Shown here one piece after another: positions 25,501 to 33,780 of a stretch of 35,516 nt of DNA. Positions within the stretch are counted from its first letter, which is position 1; each line of letters starts with the position of its first letter. The stretch comes from Candidatus Sulfopaludibacter sp. (GTDB lineage Bacteria > Acidobacteriota > Terriglobia > Bryobacterales > Bryobacteraceae). The stretch is from the NCBI GenBank assembly GCA_031292755.1, contig JARLGM010000059.1, positions 1 to 35,516 of the forward strand, written 5' to 3'. Made by a program: the position numbers and the translations under genes. Under the pieces are notes generated by a model, which saw only the letters and a program-made list of their open reading frames with translations, did no database searches and was not told where the DNA came from.

Positions 25501-25992
25501 TGCGCCATCGGGCGAATAGCTCGCATAAGCGCCCCAATCGGTGTTGAGGGCACGCTCAATTCCGCCATCCACGGGCACTTCCCACAGAGTCGCGACCGTG
25601 GGAAACGCGCCGTTGCCGCGCGTGGAGGAGAAGATGATGCGTTTGCCGTCGGTGGACCACCCCACTACGTCGTCATTGGCGCTATTGAACGTGAGTTGCC
25701 GCGGTTCTCCGCCGGCCGCAGCGACCACGTAGACGTCGTAGTTGCCGTCGCGGCTGGACGAAAACGCGATCCACTGGCCATCCGGCGAAAATCGCGGGTA
25801 CTGATCGCGCGCCCGGTTGACGGTAATGCGGTGCACGTCGGCGCCGTTTTCGTTGGCGGTCCAAATGTCGCCCAGATAGCTGAAGGCGACTTTGCCTTTC
25901 GAGTAAGTCGGGTAGCGCAGTAGTTTCGTCTGCGCGGACGCGATCAGGGGCAGAAGCAGGGCGATAGTGGTAAGCAGCGCTTTTCGGAGCAT
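22594..25992 (-). CDS. Secreted tricorn-like S41 protease with Gly/Arg-rich insertions
   Basis: A 1132-residue protein: signal peptide (LRKALLTTIALLLPLIASAQ), a WD40/TolB-like beta-propeller region (repeated FSPDGQWIAFSSSRDG-type blades) over the first ~700 residues, a PDZ-like segment (YRKGPADHEYVKLAVGNYIL, in parts) and a C-terminal tricorn/S41 core. Candidate catalytic residues are the Ser-His pair in MNASHTG (about residue 815), the nucleophile Ser in RSASDAEMFP (about 1038) and the Glu in NMENYGVPPD (about 1094). Tricorn proteases degrade peptides to short fragments. Low-complexity Gly/Arg/Ala/Pro segments lie near 24258-24345, 24100-24150, 23968-24038 and 23775-23905. ATG 25992 has GAGG eight bases upstream; the longer frame to 26010 does not. 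Confidence 0.88.
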   Translation of the reverse strand: MLRKALLTTIALLLPLIASAQTKLLRYPTYSKGKVAFSYLGDIWTANENGADVHRITVNRARDQYPRFSPDGQWIAFSSSRDGNYDVYVVAAAGGEPRQLTFNSANDDVVGWSTDGKRIIFSSTRGNGAFPTVATLWEVPVDGGIERALNTDWGAYASYSPDGARLAFQRHPSVWSRKHYRGSYAADLWVEELATKKFTKLGDEAYHGNMLWPMYGSGGEIYFVSNELPNEPVKPGSPEVMKSVNNIWKISDKGGKPVQVTRHTDGNLFYPSISADGKVIVYEDNFGIWKLDVASGKSTEIRLDIKSDYTENKTELTTINNEAEGFSLSPSNKRAAVAVHGEIFTIATDRGQLQRVTETPWKEQSPHWSPDGKYIAFVSDRSGREEIYVSDELGKNTKKLTDSDCDKLAIVWASDSKSFLWTGSDHKLRRLEIASGKEEVLASNQGGNIGDPQFSPDGKWVSYSQVDNLSRSHVWLKELATGQEHEINSDQFLTSRGAKWTPDGKKLLVLGAQGGSSGIASTGGRGSTGLYAVAFVPLEKDPLDRDINTEEQAEAADAAAPPAGRGGRGAGAAPANVQVKIDWNGLDRRVTRLAANSGNISMVVPSPDGRTYLFQAGGGAAAAPGAEPAAPGMYTMNEDGTGIAHLNTTPTDAAAGGRGRGGRGGSGGFGGGAEPTWARDGRSIYFMQGGSLYTLAIGGGGAAATTTAAAPAAAGRGGRGGRGTGAAPAATEAASGPGPRRIDISVRMEIDIPAERRQVFEEAWRVMKNRFYDAKMHGADWAGDKDKYESLLPFLSDTEELHNVIMEMIGDMNASHTGISAGGVIPGRAAQDERVQTRYPGFDMEPDASGFFKVSYIYRKGPADHEYVKLAVGNYILGVNDKEMKTSENYWKLFNILPGRKFEFMVNSKPSTDGAWMVSLDPLSAAAQADLRYDRWVEDHKAIVKTLSGGQIGYLHIKAMDAPSLAKFQLELAENQDKNALIIDERFNGGGGIDQELLEILNQRVPYQSTRNRDALEVKRPGLAYFGPLAVLQNERSASDAEMFPAGIRELKLGKIVGVPTMGAVIGTGSFTLMDGSVLRTPGAGVSLANGQNMENYGVPPDVWVDNTPADFLSGHDRQIEKAVETLKAEMK

Positions 25993-26051
25993 GGTATAAC
26001 CTCGCGGCAATGGGATATACGCATCTTAATGGTTGACAGCGAGCGCCGCAA

Positions 26052-26083
26052 CTGCGGCCTCACGACACTGCGGCCTCACGACA
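26052..26083. repeat. 16-bp tandem repeat, two copies
   Basis: CTGCGGCCTCACGACA occurs twice in perfect tandem (26052-26067, 26068-26083), followed by a partial third copy (CTGCGG after one extra A, 26085-26090). It lies in the 119-bp gap between the divergent tricorn-like protease and DoxX-like genes, between TTGACA at 26033-26038 and TATAGA at 26091-26096. The gap holds no other feature I can name. Confidence 0.7.
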
Positions 26084-26111
26084 ACTGCGGTATAGACTTG
26101 AACTACGCCAC

Positions 26112-26779
26112 ATGCCCGACCGCTGTGCACTCCTGCGCCCGGAATCGGCCCTCCAGACATGCCGCCTCATCGTCGCTGCCACCTACTTCTGGAGCGGGCT
26201 CGCCAAACTGAATCCGAACTTCTTCGCTGTTGTTTTTCCGTCACTCTTCACCACCTTCGTGGCGGCCGTTCCACCGCTTATCAGCCATCTGGCGTTCCTT
26301 GCCCCGATGGTCGAATGCGGCGCCGGAATTGGACTCCTCACCACCCGATTCCGGTCGCCGGCCCTTTTCTGCGCGGCCGGCACGCATGGCTTCATCCTGC
26401 TGGCCATTGGACCGTTGGGCAGCCGTTTCAATGCGGTTGTCTGGCCCTGGAACCTGGCCATGATCGCAGTCCTTTTCGTCTTATTCTTTGGGCCCGTCAA
26501 GAGACCGTTCCTGCGGACAACCGCCTGCCCGAAGGTATCCAGGACTACGTGAGTGACGAGGGACCGAACCGCGGCGCGCTGGATATCAACGACTGGTCGC
26601 TCGGCGAACTGAACGTCCCCTCTTACCCGGAGCCCAGGATCTACAAGAATGTCGCCCGCAGGATTTGCCGGTATGGCGCGCTGGACTCCGGCATCGAACT
26701 GGTGGTACGCGAACAACTGTCCTTATTCCGGGGTGGGCGCCGAACCGTGTACCACTGCCCGGATTTACTCCGCCCGTAA
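26112..26779 (+). pseudogene. Frameshifted DoxX/MauE-like membrane protein gene
   Basis: The first frame (26112-26552) encodes 146 residues with four membrane helices and the motif YFWSGLAKLNPNFF, typical of DoxX-like or HTTM-like small membrane proteins. It stops after an unrelated tail. A second frame, offset by -1 and open from before 26159 to 26779, continues with a soluble, well-behaved segment (DINDWSLGELNVPSYPEP, then RIYKNVARRICRYG and [11 protein letters not shown]) that reads like the normal C terminus. Joining them gives about 222 residues. The shift must lie between about 26460 and 26549. No slippery heptamer is seen, so mutation or sequence error is more likely than programmed frameshifting. 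The 3' end overlaps the ADOP permease gene by 15 bp tail-to-tail. Confidence 0.6.
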
Positions 26780-29455
26780 CGCCTCAACCTGATCGATCCT
26801 CGTGGCGCGCCGGGCGGGCAGGTAACTGGCCAGTGTCGCCGCCAGGATCAACCCGGCCGACACGGCCACGTAGGTCACCGGATCGGCCGGACTCACTTCA
26901 TACAATAGCGATTTCATCAGGCGTGTCAGCGCCAGCGCGGCCACCAGCCCGCACGCCGCGCCGATGCCCGAAAGCACCAGCCCGTGGCGCACGAAGATTC
27001 CCGTGACGCCTTGCACCGGAGCGCCCAGGGCTAGCCGGATCCCGATCTCGCGTGTCCGCTGCGCCACCGAGTAGGAGGTCACTCCCCAAATTCCGACTAC
27101 CCCCAGCAGAAGCGACATGCCGCCGGCTATCGCCAGCAACACCAGCGTGAACGACGTGCGCGCCAGTGAGCGATCGTACACGGCGCCCAGCGTTTTCACG
27201 TCCGCTACCGGCAGATTCGGATTGACGCTCCCAACGGCATGTGCAAGTTCCCGAAGCAGGCCAGGCGATTCCGCCCTCGGTGTCCGGATCACGAACGCGA
27301 CACTGCGAACCACATTCGTGTCGGCGGCTCCAAAATTCTTCACGAGCAGGGGCCAGTAGACAATACCGGGCGCTTTCTGGTCTACGCCGTCGTCACGCAG
27401 ATCCGCCACTACGCCGATGACTTCCCGCCAGTCGTCTTTGAGCGTGGAGCGGATGCGCTTACCGAGCGCCGCGCGCGGATCGTGCCACACTTCGCGCGCC
27501 ATATTCTCCGAGACCAGGGCCACGGGCGCCCGGTTGTACGTTTCGGCCCAGGTGAACTCCCGGCCCGCAATCAGGCGGCTCCCCATGGCGGCCACGTACC
27601 CCGGCGAAGTGAATTTGTAGCGCCGGATCGGCGGAATTGCACCCTCGCGCGTTGCCTGGTCCTCCACATAGACCGGATTGTTCGAACCGCCTTCCATGGG
27701 CAGGACGTTCACAATAGCCACTGCGGAAACACCGGCCAGGTCTCCAATCCGCCGAAGAATATCCTCTTCCATTCGAATCGCGCGTTCCGGTCCGGCGACC
27801 TGCTTCTCCGGAATCGAAATGCGCAGCGTGGCTACCCGTTCCGCGCCCGAAAAACCCGGGTCCACGTGGCGCAGTGCCTGGAAGGTGCGGATCATCAGGC
27901 CCGACGCCACCAGCAGCACCACCGCCAGCGCTACCTGCAGCACTACCAGCAGGCTGCGCGCGCGATGGCGTTCCCGGCTTTGGCTAAGCGAGCGGCCACC
28001 GCCGCGCAACGCGTTCGAGAGACGCGGCCGCGCATATTTGATCACCGGGATCAGGCCGAACAGCAGACTTGCGCCGAGGGAGACGGCCAGCGTGAACGCC
28101 ACCGCCAGGGAGTCGATCGATATTTCATGGACGCGCGGCAGAGGGGCGACATTCGAGGCCGCGAGGATCCGCAGGGCAACGGCGGCCAGCGCCAAACCCA
28201 ACGCGCCACCCGCAATTCCCAGGAGCGCGCTTTCCATCAGCAGTCCGCGGGCAATGCGGCCCAACCCGGCGCCCAGGGCGGCGCGAATCGCCAGTTCCTG
28301 CCGCCGTCCATCGGCGCGCACCAGCAGCAGGTTGGCCACGTTGGCGCACGCAATCAGCAGCACGATTCCCACCGTGCCCAGAAGCACCCAAAGGGTGTTG
28401 CCGATGTTGCCCACCAGAAGCTCTTTGAGCGGCCGCAAGGTGGGAGCGATGCGCGCATCCGCAAACATGGTGGCGCTGAATCCCGGGTTCATGGGGAACT
28501 TCAAGGGCGCCAGAAGCAACATACGGGCGACATCCGCGTTGGCTTGCGTCAGGGTCACGCCGGGCTTGAGCCGGGCCACACCCTGGCAGCAGAAACTGAT
28601 GAGGCGTACCGCGGAGCGGTTGAACCGCAGCGGCATCAGCAGGGAAATCTTGCGGTCCAGGAACTGGAACGAGGGCGGCTGCACGCCAATGATTTCGGCG
28701 GCGTCGCCATCGATCAGGATGCGGCGGCCGATGATGGATCGATCCCCGCCGAAGCGCGACTTCCAATAGTCATCGGAAAGCATCACGGTGCGCGGGCTGT
28801 TAGGGTCGTCATCGGCAGGGGTGAAGCGGCGCCCCAACGCGGGTTGCACGCCCAGCACCGGGAGAAAGCGATTGGTCACCGCGAGGCCCGGCACTTCCTC
28901 CGGTTCGGCCAGGCCGGTGATGCTCGCCGTGTCGGGCGTCCACATGCCTACGTCCTGAAACACTCGGCTTTCCTCGCTGTAAGTGAAGTACAGCGAGACC
29001 GCGAGGTTGAGTTCCTTGATATTGATGCCTGGCGCGGTGTGCCATAGCGCGACAATCTGCTCCGATTGCGGATAGGGCAGAGGTTTCAGCAGCACGCCTT
29101 CGATCACGCTGAAAATCGCCGTGCTGGCGCCGATACCCAGGGCCAGGGTCATTACGCTGATCGCCGTAAATCCGGGATTCCCGCGCAACCTGCGAGCGGC
29201 ATACCGTAAATCCGAGAGCGGAGTCGCGATGGCGTTCTCCCAGCCGTACGAGCGCACCTGTTCCCGAATGGACGTGGCGTTGCCGAACTCGCGCTGCGTT
29301 ACTCTGCGGGCTTGCTGTTCGGAGAGCCCGCTTGCCGACAGGGCAGCCCTGGACTCCTCCAGGTAAGATTCCACTTCTTCGGCGATCTCCCGGTCGGTGC
29401 TTTGCCGGCGGATGAGCGCGCGCAGGCCGCGGACCAGTTGCCGCCAAACGCTCAT
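26765..29455 (-). CDS. ADOP-family FtsX/MacB-like orphan permease
   Basis: An 896-residue membrane protein with the layout of the acidobacterial duplicated orphan permeases: an N-terminal helical part with [17 protein letters not shown], then two copies of a MacB periplasmic-core plus FtsX unit. Membrane helices are at about residues 95-115, around 355-440 ([19 protein letters not shown]), near 510-530 and at the C terminus ([16 protein letters not shown] and the family end [19 protein letters not shown]). No ATPase is encoded beside it, as is usual. It follows its PadR regulator gene by three bases, so both are likely co-transcribed. The exported or sensed ligand of ADOP proteins is not known. 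Confidence 0.9.
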   Translation of the reverse strand: MSVWRQLVRGLRALIRRQSTDREIAEEVESYLEESRAALSASGLSEQQARRVTQREFGNATSIREQVRSYGWENAIATPLSDLRYAARRLRGNPGFTAISVMTLALGIGASTAIFSVIEGVLLKPLPYPQSEQIVALWHTAPGINIKELNLAVSLYFTYSEESRVFQDVGMWTPDTASITGLAEPEEVPGLAVTNRFLPVLGVQPALGRRFTPADDDPNSPRTVMLSDDYWKSRFGGDRSIIGRRILIDGDAAEIIGVQPPSFQFLDRKISLLMPLRFNRSAVRLISFCCQGVARLKPGVTLTQANADVARMLLLAPLKFPMNPGFSATMFADARIAPTLRPLKELLVGNIGNTLWVLLGTVGIVLLIACANVANLLLVRADGRRQELAIRAALGAGLGRIARGLLMESALLGIAGGALGLALAAVALRILAASNVAPLPRVHEISIDSLAVAFTLAVSLGASLLFGLIPVIKYARPRLSNALRGGGRSLSQSRERHRARSLLVVLQVALAVVLLVASGLMIRTFQALRHVDPGFSGAERVATLRISIPEKQVAGPERAIRMEEDILRRIGDLAGVSAVAIVNVLPMEGGSNNPVYVEDQATREGAIPPIRRYKFTSPGYVAAMGSRLIAGREFTWAETYNRAPVALVSENMAREVWHDPRAALGKRIRSTLKDDWREVIGVVADLRDDGVDQKAPGIVYWPLLVKNFGAADTNVVRSVAFVIRTPRAESPGLLRELAHAVGSVNPNLPVADVKTLGAVYDRSLARTSFTLVLLAIAGGMSLLLGVVGIWGVTSYSVAQRTREIGIRLALGAPVQGVTGIFVRHGLVLSGIGAACGLVAALALTRLMKSLLYEVSPADPVTYVAVSAGLILAATLASYLPARRATRIDQVEALRAE

Positions 29456-29458
29456 CGC

Positions 29459-29806
29459 CTATCCTTCCGCCTTCAACAGCCGCGCGATGGCGCCGGCCCG
29501 GCGGGCCCAGTCCGCGGTCTCATTCTCCAGTTGCTTTCTTCCCGCCCGCGTCAGCGTGTAGACCTTGGCGCGGCGCGAGTTCTCCGTCCGGCGCCACTCG
29601 GCATCCAGCCACCCGCCGCGCTCCAGCCGCTGCAGCGCCGTGAGTAGGGAGCCCGGATTTACTTTGAACACACCCCGTGTAATCTGCTCGATCCTCCGCC
29701 CGATACCGAAACCGTGCATCGGCTCCAGGCTCAGCGTCTTGAGGATCAGCATATCCATGGTCCCCTGAATGACGTCGGTGTTGTGCTCGTCCATCATCGC
29801 CAGCAT
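29459..29806 (-). CDS. PadR-family transcriptional regulator (ADOP partner 1)
   Basis: A 115-residue PadR-like winged-helix protein: VIQGTMDMLILKTLSLEPMH at the start, GIGRRIEQITRGVFKVNPGS with LLTALQRLERGGW as the recognition region, then TENSRRAKVYTLTRAGRKQL (wing) and a C-terminal helix. PadR-type repressors respond to small molecules or cell-envelope stress; those next to ADOP permeases probably control them. ATG 29806 has GGAAGG six bases upstream; ATG 29797 and 29794 are alternatives if the TTGACA (29831-29826)/TATGCT pair is the promoter. It sits head-to-head with the second PadR gene and three bases before its permease. Confidence 0.9.
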   Translation of the reverse strand: MLAMMDEHNTDVIQGTMDMLILKTLSLEPMHGFGIGRRIEQITRGVFKVNPGSLLTALQRLERGGWLDAEWRRTENSRRAKVYTLTRAGRKQLENETADWARRAGAIARLLKAEG

Positions 29807-29831
29807 AGAGCGCCTTCCACATGATTGTCAA

Positions 29832-29859
29832 GAGGAACTAACGCAGAGGAACTAACGCA
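29832..29859. repeat. Perfect 14-bp tandem repeat between divergent PadR genes
   Basis: GAGGAACTAACGCA is present twice back to back (29832-29845, 29846-29859) in the 112-bp gap shared by the two PadR genes. It lies between an outward TTGACA on the minus strand (29831-29826) and one on the plus strand (29864-29869), so it is well placed to be an operator for one or both regulators. No classic PadR ATGT-N8-ACAT palindrome was found. A repeated CCCACAGGA (29871-29879 and 29905-29913) overlaps the ribosome site of the plus-strand gene. Confidence 0.6.
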
Positions 29860-29918
29860 CCTATTGACATCCCACAGGAATGATGAGAGCATCCTCTATA
29901 TAACCCACAGGAGGGAGA

Positions 29919-30263
29919 ATGCCCGACGACAAATCGGAAATCCTGCAAGGGACGCTCGATCTGATGGTGCTCAAAACGTTGGACGCCATGGGCCCGCTGC
30001 ACGGATACGGCATTGCCCGCCGCATCGAGCAACTCAGCCAGGAAGCGCTCCTGGTCAACCAGGGGACCATCTATCTGTGCCTGGTGCGCCTGGTGCAAAA
30101 GGGCTGGATCAAAGCGGAATGGGGCACTTCTGAAAACAACCGCAAGGCGAAGTTCTATTCCCTTTCCAAATCCGGCCGCAAACAGCTCGCCGCCGAGACG
30201 CGAAACTGGGAGCGCGTAGCCGGCGTGATCGGCCGATTGCTGCAACTGGAGGGGCGGAGTTGA
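29919..30263 (+). CDS. PadR-family transcriptional regulator (ADOP partner 2)
   Basis: A 114-residue paralogue of the divergent PadR: ILQGTLDLMVLKTLDAMGPL, GYGIARRIEQLSQEALLVNQ, SENNRKAKFYSLSKSGRKQL and a C-terminal helix. The recognition region differs from its neighbour (NQGTIYLCLVRLVQKGW instead of NPGSLLTALQRLERGGW), so the two may bind different sites. ATG 29919 has GGAGGG eight bases upstream. A TTGACA (29864-29869) is not matched by a -10 box at normal spacing; TATATA/TATAAC at 29897-29904 is 27 bases away. The permease gene follows one base after the stop, so both are surely co-transcribed. Inducing signal unknown. Confidence 0.9.
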   Translation: MPDDKSEILQGTLDLMVLKTLDAMGPLHGYGIARRIEQLSQEALLVNQGTIYLCLVRLVQKGWIKAEWGTSENNRKAKFYSLSKSGRKQLAAETRNWERVAGVIGRLLQLEGRS

Positions 30264-30264
30264 T

Positions 30265-32901
30265 ATGTCACTGAGGCAAATGTCCGCCCGCATTCGCGCA
30301 TGCTTCCGGGCCTCTCGCCTGGACCGCGATCTGGCCGACGAACTGGCTTCCCACATCGCGATGCGCACAGAAGAACATCTGCGCCGGGGCATGCCGCCGC
30401 ACGACGCCGAGCGCCTGGCGCGGGTGGAATTCGGCGGCATCGCGCAGCTCGCCGAAGCTCATCGCGATATGCGCGGTCTTCCGTTTCTCGATACCTTCCT
30501 GCAGGACTTGCGCTACGCCTTCCGCACCTTCCGCCGCGACGCCGGATTCACTACCTTCGCGATTCTGATTGTGGGGCTTGGCATTGCGGCCAGTTCCACG
30601 GTCTTCGGCGTGGTAAACGCCGTGCATCTCCGCCCGCTTCCTTTCCGCGACCCGGGCCGTCTGGTGTGGATCGGTAACGATGGCAAGGAGGGCGATCTTT
30701 CGAACCTGACCGTGCCGGTAACTCCGTTCCTCGAACTGCGCGATCAGGCCCGCTCTCTTTCGGACGCGGCCGCTTACTATGCCTTCTATGAACCGGGCGA
30801 CAGCAAGCTCACCGGCGTCGGCGAACCGGAGCGGCTCACCGGCGTGCCGGTCTCGCAGGGGCTGTTTCCACTTCTGGGGGTTGAGCCGCAAGTGGGAAGG
30901 CTATTCACCGGCGAAGAGTGCCGGCAGAATCTGCCGGTGGTTCTATTGAGCGCGGGAATCTGGAAGCGGCGATTCGGCGGCGATCCCGCCATCATCGGGA
31001 GCAAACTCACCCTGAACGGCCGTCCTTTCACGGTAATCGGTGTCATGCCACAGAGCCTCGATTTCGGCTCGATCTTTGCTCCCGGCAGCCGCATCGATCT
31101 GTTCCTGCCGCTTCCCCTCACGCCGGATGTGAACCGGCAGGGAAACACACTTTCGCTGATCGGCCGTTTGAGTCCCGGCGTCAGTGTGCCACAGGCCCAG
31201 GCGGAACTCAACATATTGAGCGAGCCGATTCGCGTGGCGAACAATCGCGACCAACTGCGGTTTGTGGCGAGTCTCCTGGGGGAACACGTGGCCGGGCGGC
31301 TCCGGCCGGCACTGTTTGTGCTCGCGTGCGCGGTGGGTGTGGTGATGTTGATCGTGTGCGCCAATCTGTCGAATCTACAGTTGGCCCGCACCGCGGCCAG
31401 GCAGAAGGAAATGGCCATCCGGGTGGCACTCGGCGCGGGCCGCTCCCGCCTCATCCGGCAAATGCTTACCGAGAGTATGGTGCTCTCGTGCGGCGCCGCC
31501 GCAGTCGGGCTGGCCCTTGCTCTGGTGGGAACACGCCTGCTGGCGCACCTGGACGCGCTCAGCCTGCCGCTGCTGGAAAACGTAGGTGTGGACGCGCGCG
31601 TATTTGCATTCACCCTGCTTCTCACCCTGGCAACCGGGCTCGTTTTTGGACTCGTGCCGGCGTTTCAGGTGCCGGCGCGCTCCGTGCATGAGCCGTTGAA
31701 GGACGCGACTCGCGGTTCGACCGAAGGCCGGCGGCACCACGTGCTGCGCTCGGCGCTGGTGGTCTCCGAGGTGGCTTTCGCCTGCGTGCTGCTGGTGGGC
31801 GCGGGATTGCTGATACGCAGCTTTCTGCGGGTCCTCAACGTCAATCTGGGATTCCGTCCGGAACGCGCCGCGGCCATGCGGATTGACCCCGGTTCGCAAT
31901 ACTCCACCCAGGCAAAGCGCAATACCTACTTCGACGAAGTGCTCCGCCTGGTGAAATCCGTGCCTGGGGTGGAAGGCGCCGGTCTGACGGACGTGCTGCC
32001 GCTGGGGCATAACCGCAGTTGGAGCGCCGGCGCCAAGGGCCAGGCGTATTCGATTGCTCATCCGCCACCGGACGTTTTCGTCCGCATCGTGAGCGATGGC
32101 TACCTGAACGCCATGGGGATCCGCCTTCTTGCCGGACGGGATCTTACCCAACGCGATACCGCGTCCAGTGTTCCGGTGATGCTCATCAACCAGACACTGG
32201 CGCGCACGTTGTGGCCCGGCCGGAGCGCGATTGGGCAGATGGCCAGGTATGTCGATGTGGACCGGCAGGTGGTGGGCGTGGTGGCGGATGTGCGGCATCT
32301 TTCGGTGGAGCAGGGGTCCGGCTGCGAAATGTATTTGCCTATCCGGCAGACCAATGACTATGCGTCGGTGGACCTGGTAGTTCGCACCAGCGTGGCGCCC
32401 GCCGAGTTTGCCCCCGCGATTCGCGCCGCCCTCAAACCGGTGGAGCCCAACCTGCCCGCGCATGAGTTCCGGACGCTGCAGGAACTGGTGGACAAGGCGG
32501 TTTCGCCGCGCCGCTTCGTGGCGCTCCTGCTGGCCGGCTTTTCCGGGTTCGCCCTGATTCTGGCGGCGCTGGGAATCTACGGAGTGGTCTCGTATTCGGT
32601 GACGCAGAGGACGCAGGAGATCGGGATTCGCATGGCACTGGGCGCGTCCGCGGGAGTCCTGCGGAGCCGCATCATGCTCCAGACGCTGGGGCTCGCCGGC
32701 GCGGGCATTCTGACCGGTGCGGCGGGATCGTGGATTCTGACGCGGGCTTTGAATGGCCTGTTGTTCGGAGTTACTGCCACCGATCCGGTCACATTCCTCG
32801 GCATGATCGTGGTTTTGATCGCGGCGGCCCTGGCCGCGGGATACTTTCCGGCCCGCCGCGCGTCAAGAATCGATCCCGTGGCCGCCCTTCGCGCGGGCTA
32901 A
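30265..32901 (+). CDS. ADOP-family FtsX/MacB-like orphan permease
   Basis: An 878-residue permease of the same family as that at 26765-29455: N-terminal helical part (RDLADELASHIAMRTEEHLR), first MacB core with membrane helices near 95-115 (FTTFAILIVGLGIAASST, in parts) and about 345-440 (LACAVGVVMLIVCANLSNLQ), a second core after about residue 500, and the end GYFPARRASRIDPVAALRAG. No ATPase gene adjoins it. ATG 30265 is one base after the PadR stop, with GGAGTTGAT as the ribosome region. Similar permeases are numerous in Solibacter-type genomes and are suspected to be mobile or amplified, but nothing here shows mobility. Confidence 0.9.
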   Translation: MSLRQMSARIRACFRASRLDRDLADELASHIAMRTEEHLRRGMPPHDAERLARVEFGGIAQLAEAHRDMRGLPFLDTFLQDLRYAFRTFRRDAGFTTFAILIVGLGIAASSTVFGVVNAVHLRPLPFRDPGRLVWIGNDGKEGDLSNLTVPVTPFLELRDQARSLSDAAAYYAFYEPGDSKLTGVGEPERLTGVPVSQGLFPLLGVEPQVGRLFTGEECRQNLPVVLLSAGIWKRRFGGDPAIIGSKLTLNGRPFTVIGVMPQSLDFGSIFAPGSRIDLFLPLPLTPDVNRQGNTLSLIGRLSPGVSVPQAQAELNILSEPIRVANNRDQLRFVASLLGEHVAGRLRPALFVLACAVGVVMLIVCANLSNLQLARTAARQKEMAIRVALGAGRSRLIRQMLTESMVLSCGAAAVGLALALVGTRLLAHLDALSLPLLENVGVDARVFAFTLLLTLATGLVFGLVPAFQVPARSVHEPLKDATRGSTEGRRHHVLRSALVVSEVAFACVLLVGAGLLIRSFLRVLNVNLGFRPERAAAMRIDPGSQYSTQAKRNTYFDEVLRLVKSVPGVEGAGLTDVLPLGHNRSWSAGAKGQAYSIAHPPPDVFVRIVSDGYLNAMGIRLLAGRDLTQRDTASSVPVMLINQTLARTLWPGRSAIGQMARYVDVDRQVVGVVADVRHLSVEQGSGCEMYLPIRQTNDYASVDLVVRTSVAPAEFAPAIRAALKPVEPNLPAHEFRTLQELVDKAVSPRRFVALLLAGFSGFALILAALGIYGVVSYSVTQRTQEIGIRMALGASAGVLRSRIMLQTLGLAGAGILTGAAGSWILTRALNGLLFGVTATDPVTFLGMIVVLIAAALAAGYFPARRASRIDPVAALRAG

Positions 32902-32909
32902 CCGGCCCA

Positions 32910-32939
32910 GCCGCGGTGATTACGGAAACTTTCCGCGGC
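32910..32939. terminator. Possible hairpin after the ADOP permease gene
   Basis: GCCGCGG (32910-32916) and CCGCGGC (32933-32939) form a seven-base inverted repeat; a smaller GGAAA/TTTCC pair (32924-32928 and 32930-32934) overlaps one arm, so the two helices are alternatives. It lies nine bases after the permease stop. There is no T-run, so it is at best a weak terminator or an attenuator-like hairpin before the HEAT-repeat gene. Confidence 0.3.
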
Positions 32940-32957
32940 GGCGGTTGCTCCGCTAAG

Positions 32958-33779
32958 ATGGTGCCTGTGGATATCAAAACCTTGTCCGACATCCCACCAT
33001 GGGACTGGCCGGAGAGTGCCGCAGCGGACATTCAGAAGGTGCTGGCCGATCGTCGGGCCGCCGAGCCCGACCGGATCGCCGCCGCCGAATTTGCCGGCGA
33101 TCTTGTGGTGATGAGTGACAATCTGGCGGAAGCTTTGCTGGCGATCGTGCGCCATCCCAGCGAACCGGAGGAACTGCGCGCCAGGGCGGCCATTTCTTTC
33201 GGACCCGTCCTGGAACAAGCCGACATGGGCGGATTCGAGGATCCGGATGACTCACCGGTTTCCGAAGAGATGTTCGCCAGAATCCGGGATTCGCTCCGCG
33301 AGATCTTTCAGGATGAGAAAGTGCCCAAGGAAGTCCGGCGGCGCTGCCTGGAGGCATCGGTGCGAGCGCCCGGCGCATGGCTCGCGGCAGCAATCCGGAA
33401 GGCTTATGCCGGCGGCGACAGGGAGTGGGTGTTGACGGCCGTATTTGCCATGGGCCAAGTGGATGGTTTCGACGCTTCCATCATCGAATCTTTGGAGAAT
33501 CCCGACCCCGAAATTCACTGGGAGGCGGTGCGCGCATCCTCCGCGCGAGCACTGGACGGGGCCTGGAGCCACGTGGTGGCACTGGTTCAGGATGCCGATA
33601 CGCCGAAGGACTTGTTGCTGGTCGCCATTGACGCCGTCGGCAACATCCGGCCGGAAGAGGCCGAAGCGATCCTGTCCGAACTGGCCGAGTCCGAGGATGA
33701 AGACATCGCAGAGGCTGCCAAGGTAGCCATGGCAACGGGGGATTTCGAGGACGACGAAGACGAGGAAGAGGATTTCTAG
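32958..33779 (+). CDS. HEAT-repeat protein with acidic tail
   Basis: A 273-residue cytosolic protein of alternating amphipathic helices in HEAT-like pairs (LLAIVRHPSEPEELRARAAIS, in parts; WVLTAVFAMGQVDGF; HWEAVRASSARALDG; LLLVAIDAVGNIRPEEAEAI). The N terminus has a Pro/Trp motif (SDIPPWDWPES). The C terminus is strongly acidic (DFEDDEDEEEDF). No catalytic motif or signal peptide was seen, so a scaffold or protein-binding role is inferred. ATG 32958 was chosen; GTG 32967 is in frame and gives MDIKTLSDIPPW, an equally plausible start, and ribosome sites do not decide. It is 56 bp after the ADOP permease and convergent with the amidohydrolase gene, stops one base apart. Confidence 0.72.
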   Translation: MVPVDIKTLSDIPPWDWPESAAADIQKVLADRRAAEPDRIAAAEFAGDLVVMSDNLAEALLAIVRHPSEPEELRARAAISFGPVLEQADMGGFEDPDDSPVSEEMFARIRDSLREIFQDEKVPKEVRRRCLEASVRAPGAWLAAAIRKAYAGGDREWVLTAVFAMGQVDGFDASIIESLENPDPEIHWEAVRASSARALDGAWSHVVALVQDADTPKDLLLVAIDAVGNIRPEEAEAILSELAESEDEDIAEAAKVAMATGDFEDDEDEEEDF

Positions 33780-33780
33780 C

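Noticed and set aside
23398..25923. Long plus-strand frames opposite the tricorn-like protease
   Set aside because: They are Arg/Val/Gly-rich products of high GC third positions and lack domains or ribosome sites.
26470..26549. Programmed -1 frameshift joining the two parts of the DoxX-like gene
   Set aside because: No X-XXY-YYZ slippery heptamer in the right frame; TTC-TTT-GGG-CCC does not fit.
27239..29047. 602-residue frame opposite the ADOP permease
   Set aside because: Composition (Gln/Arg/His-rich) and lack of any motif mark it as an antisense artefact.
29864..29904. Classic sigma-70 promoter for the second PadR gene
   Set aside because: TTGACA and TATATA/TATAAC are 27 bases apart, too far for a normal promoter.
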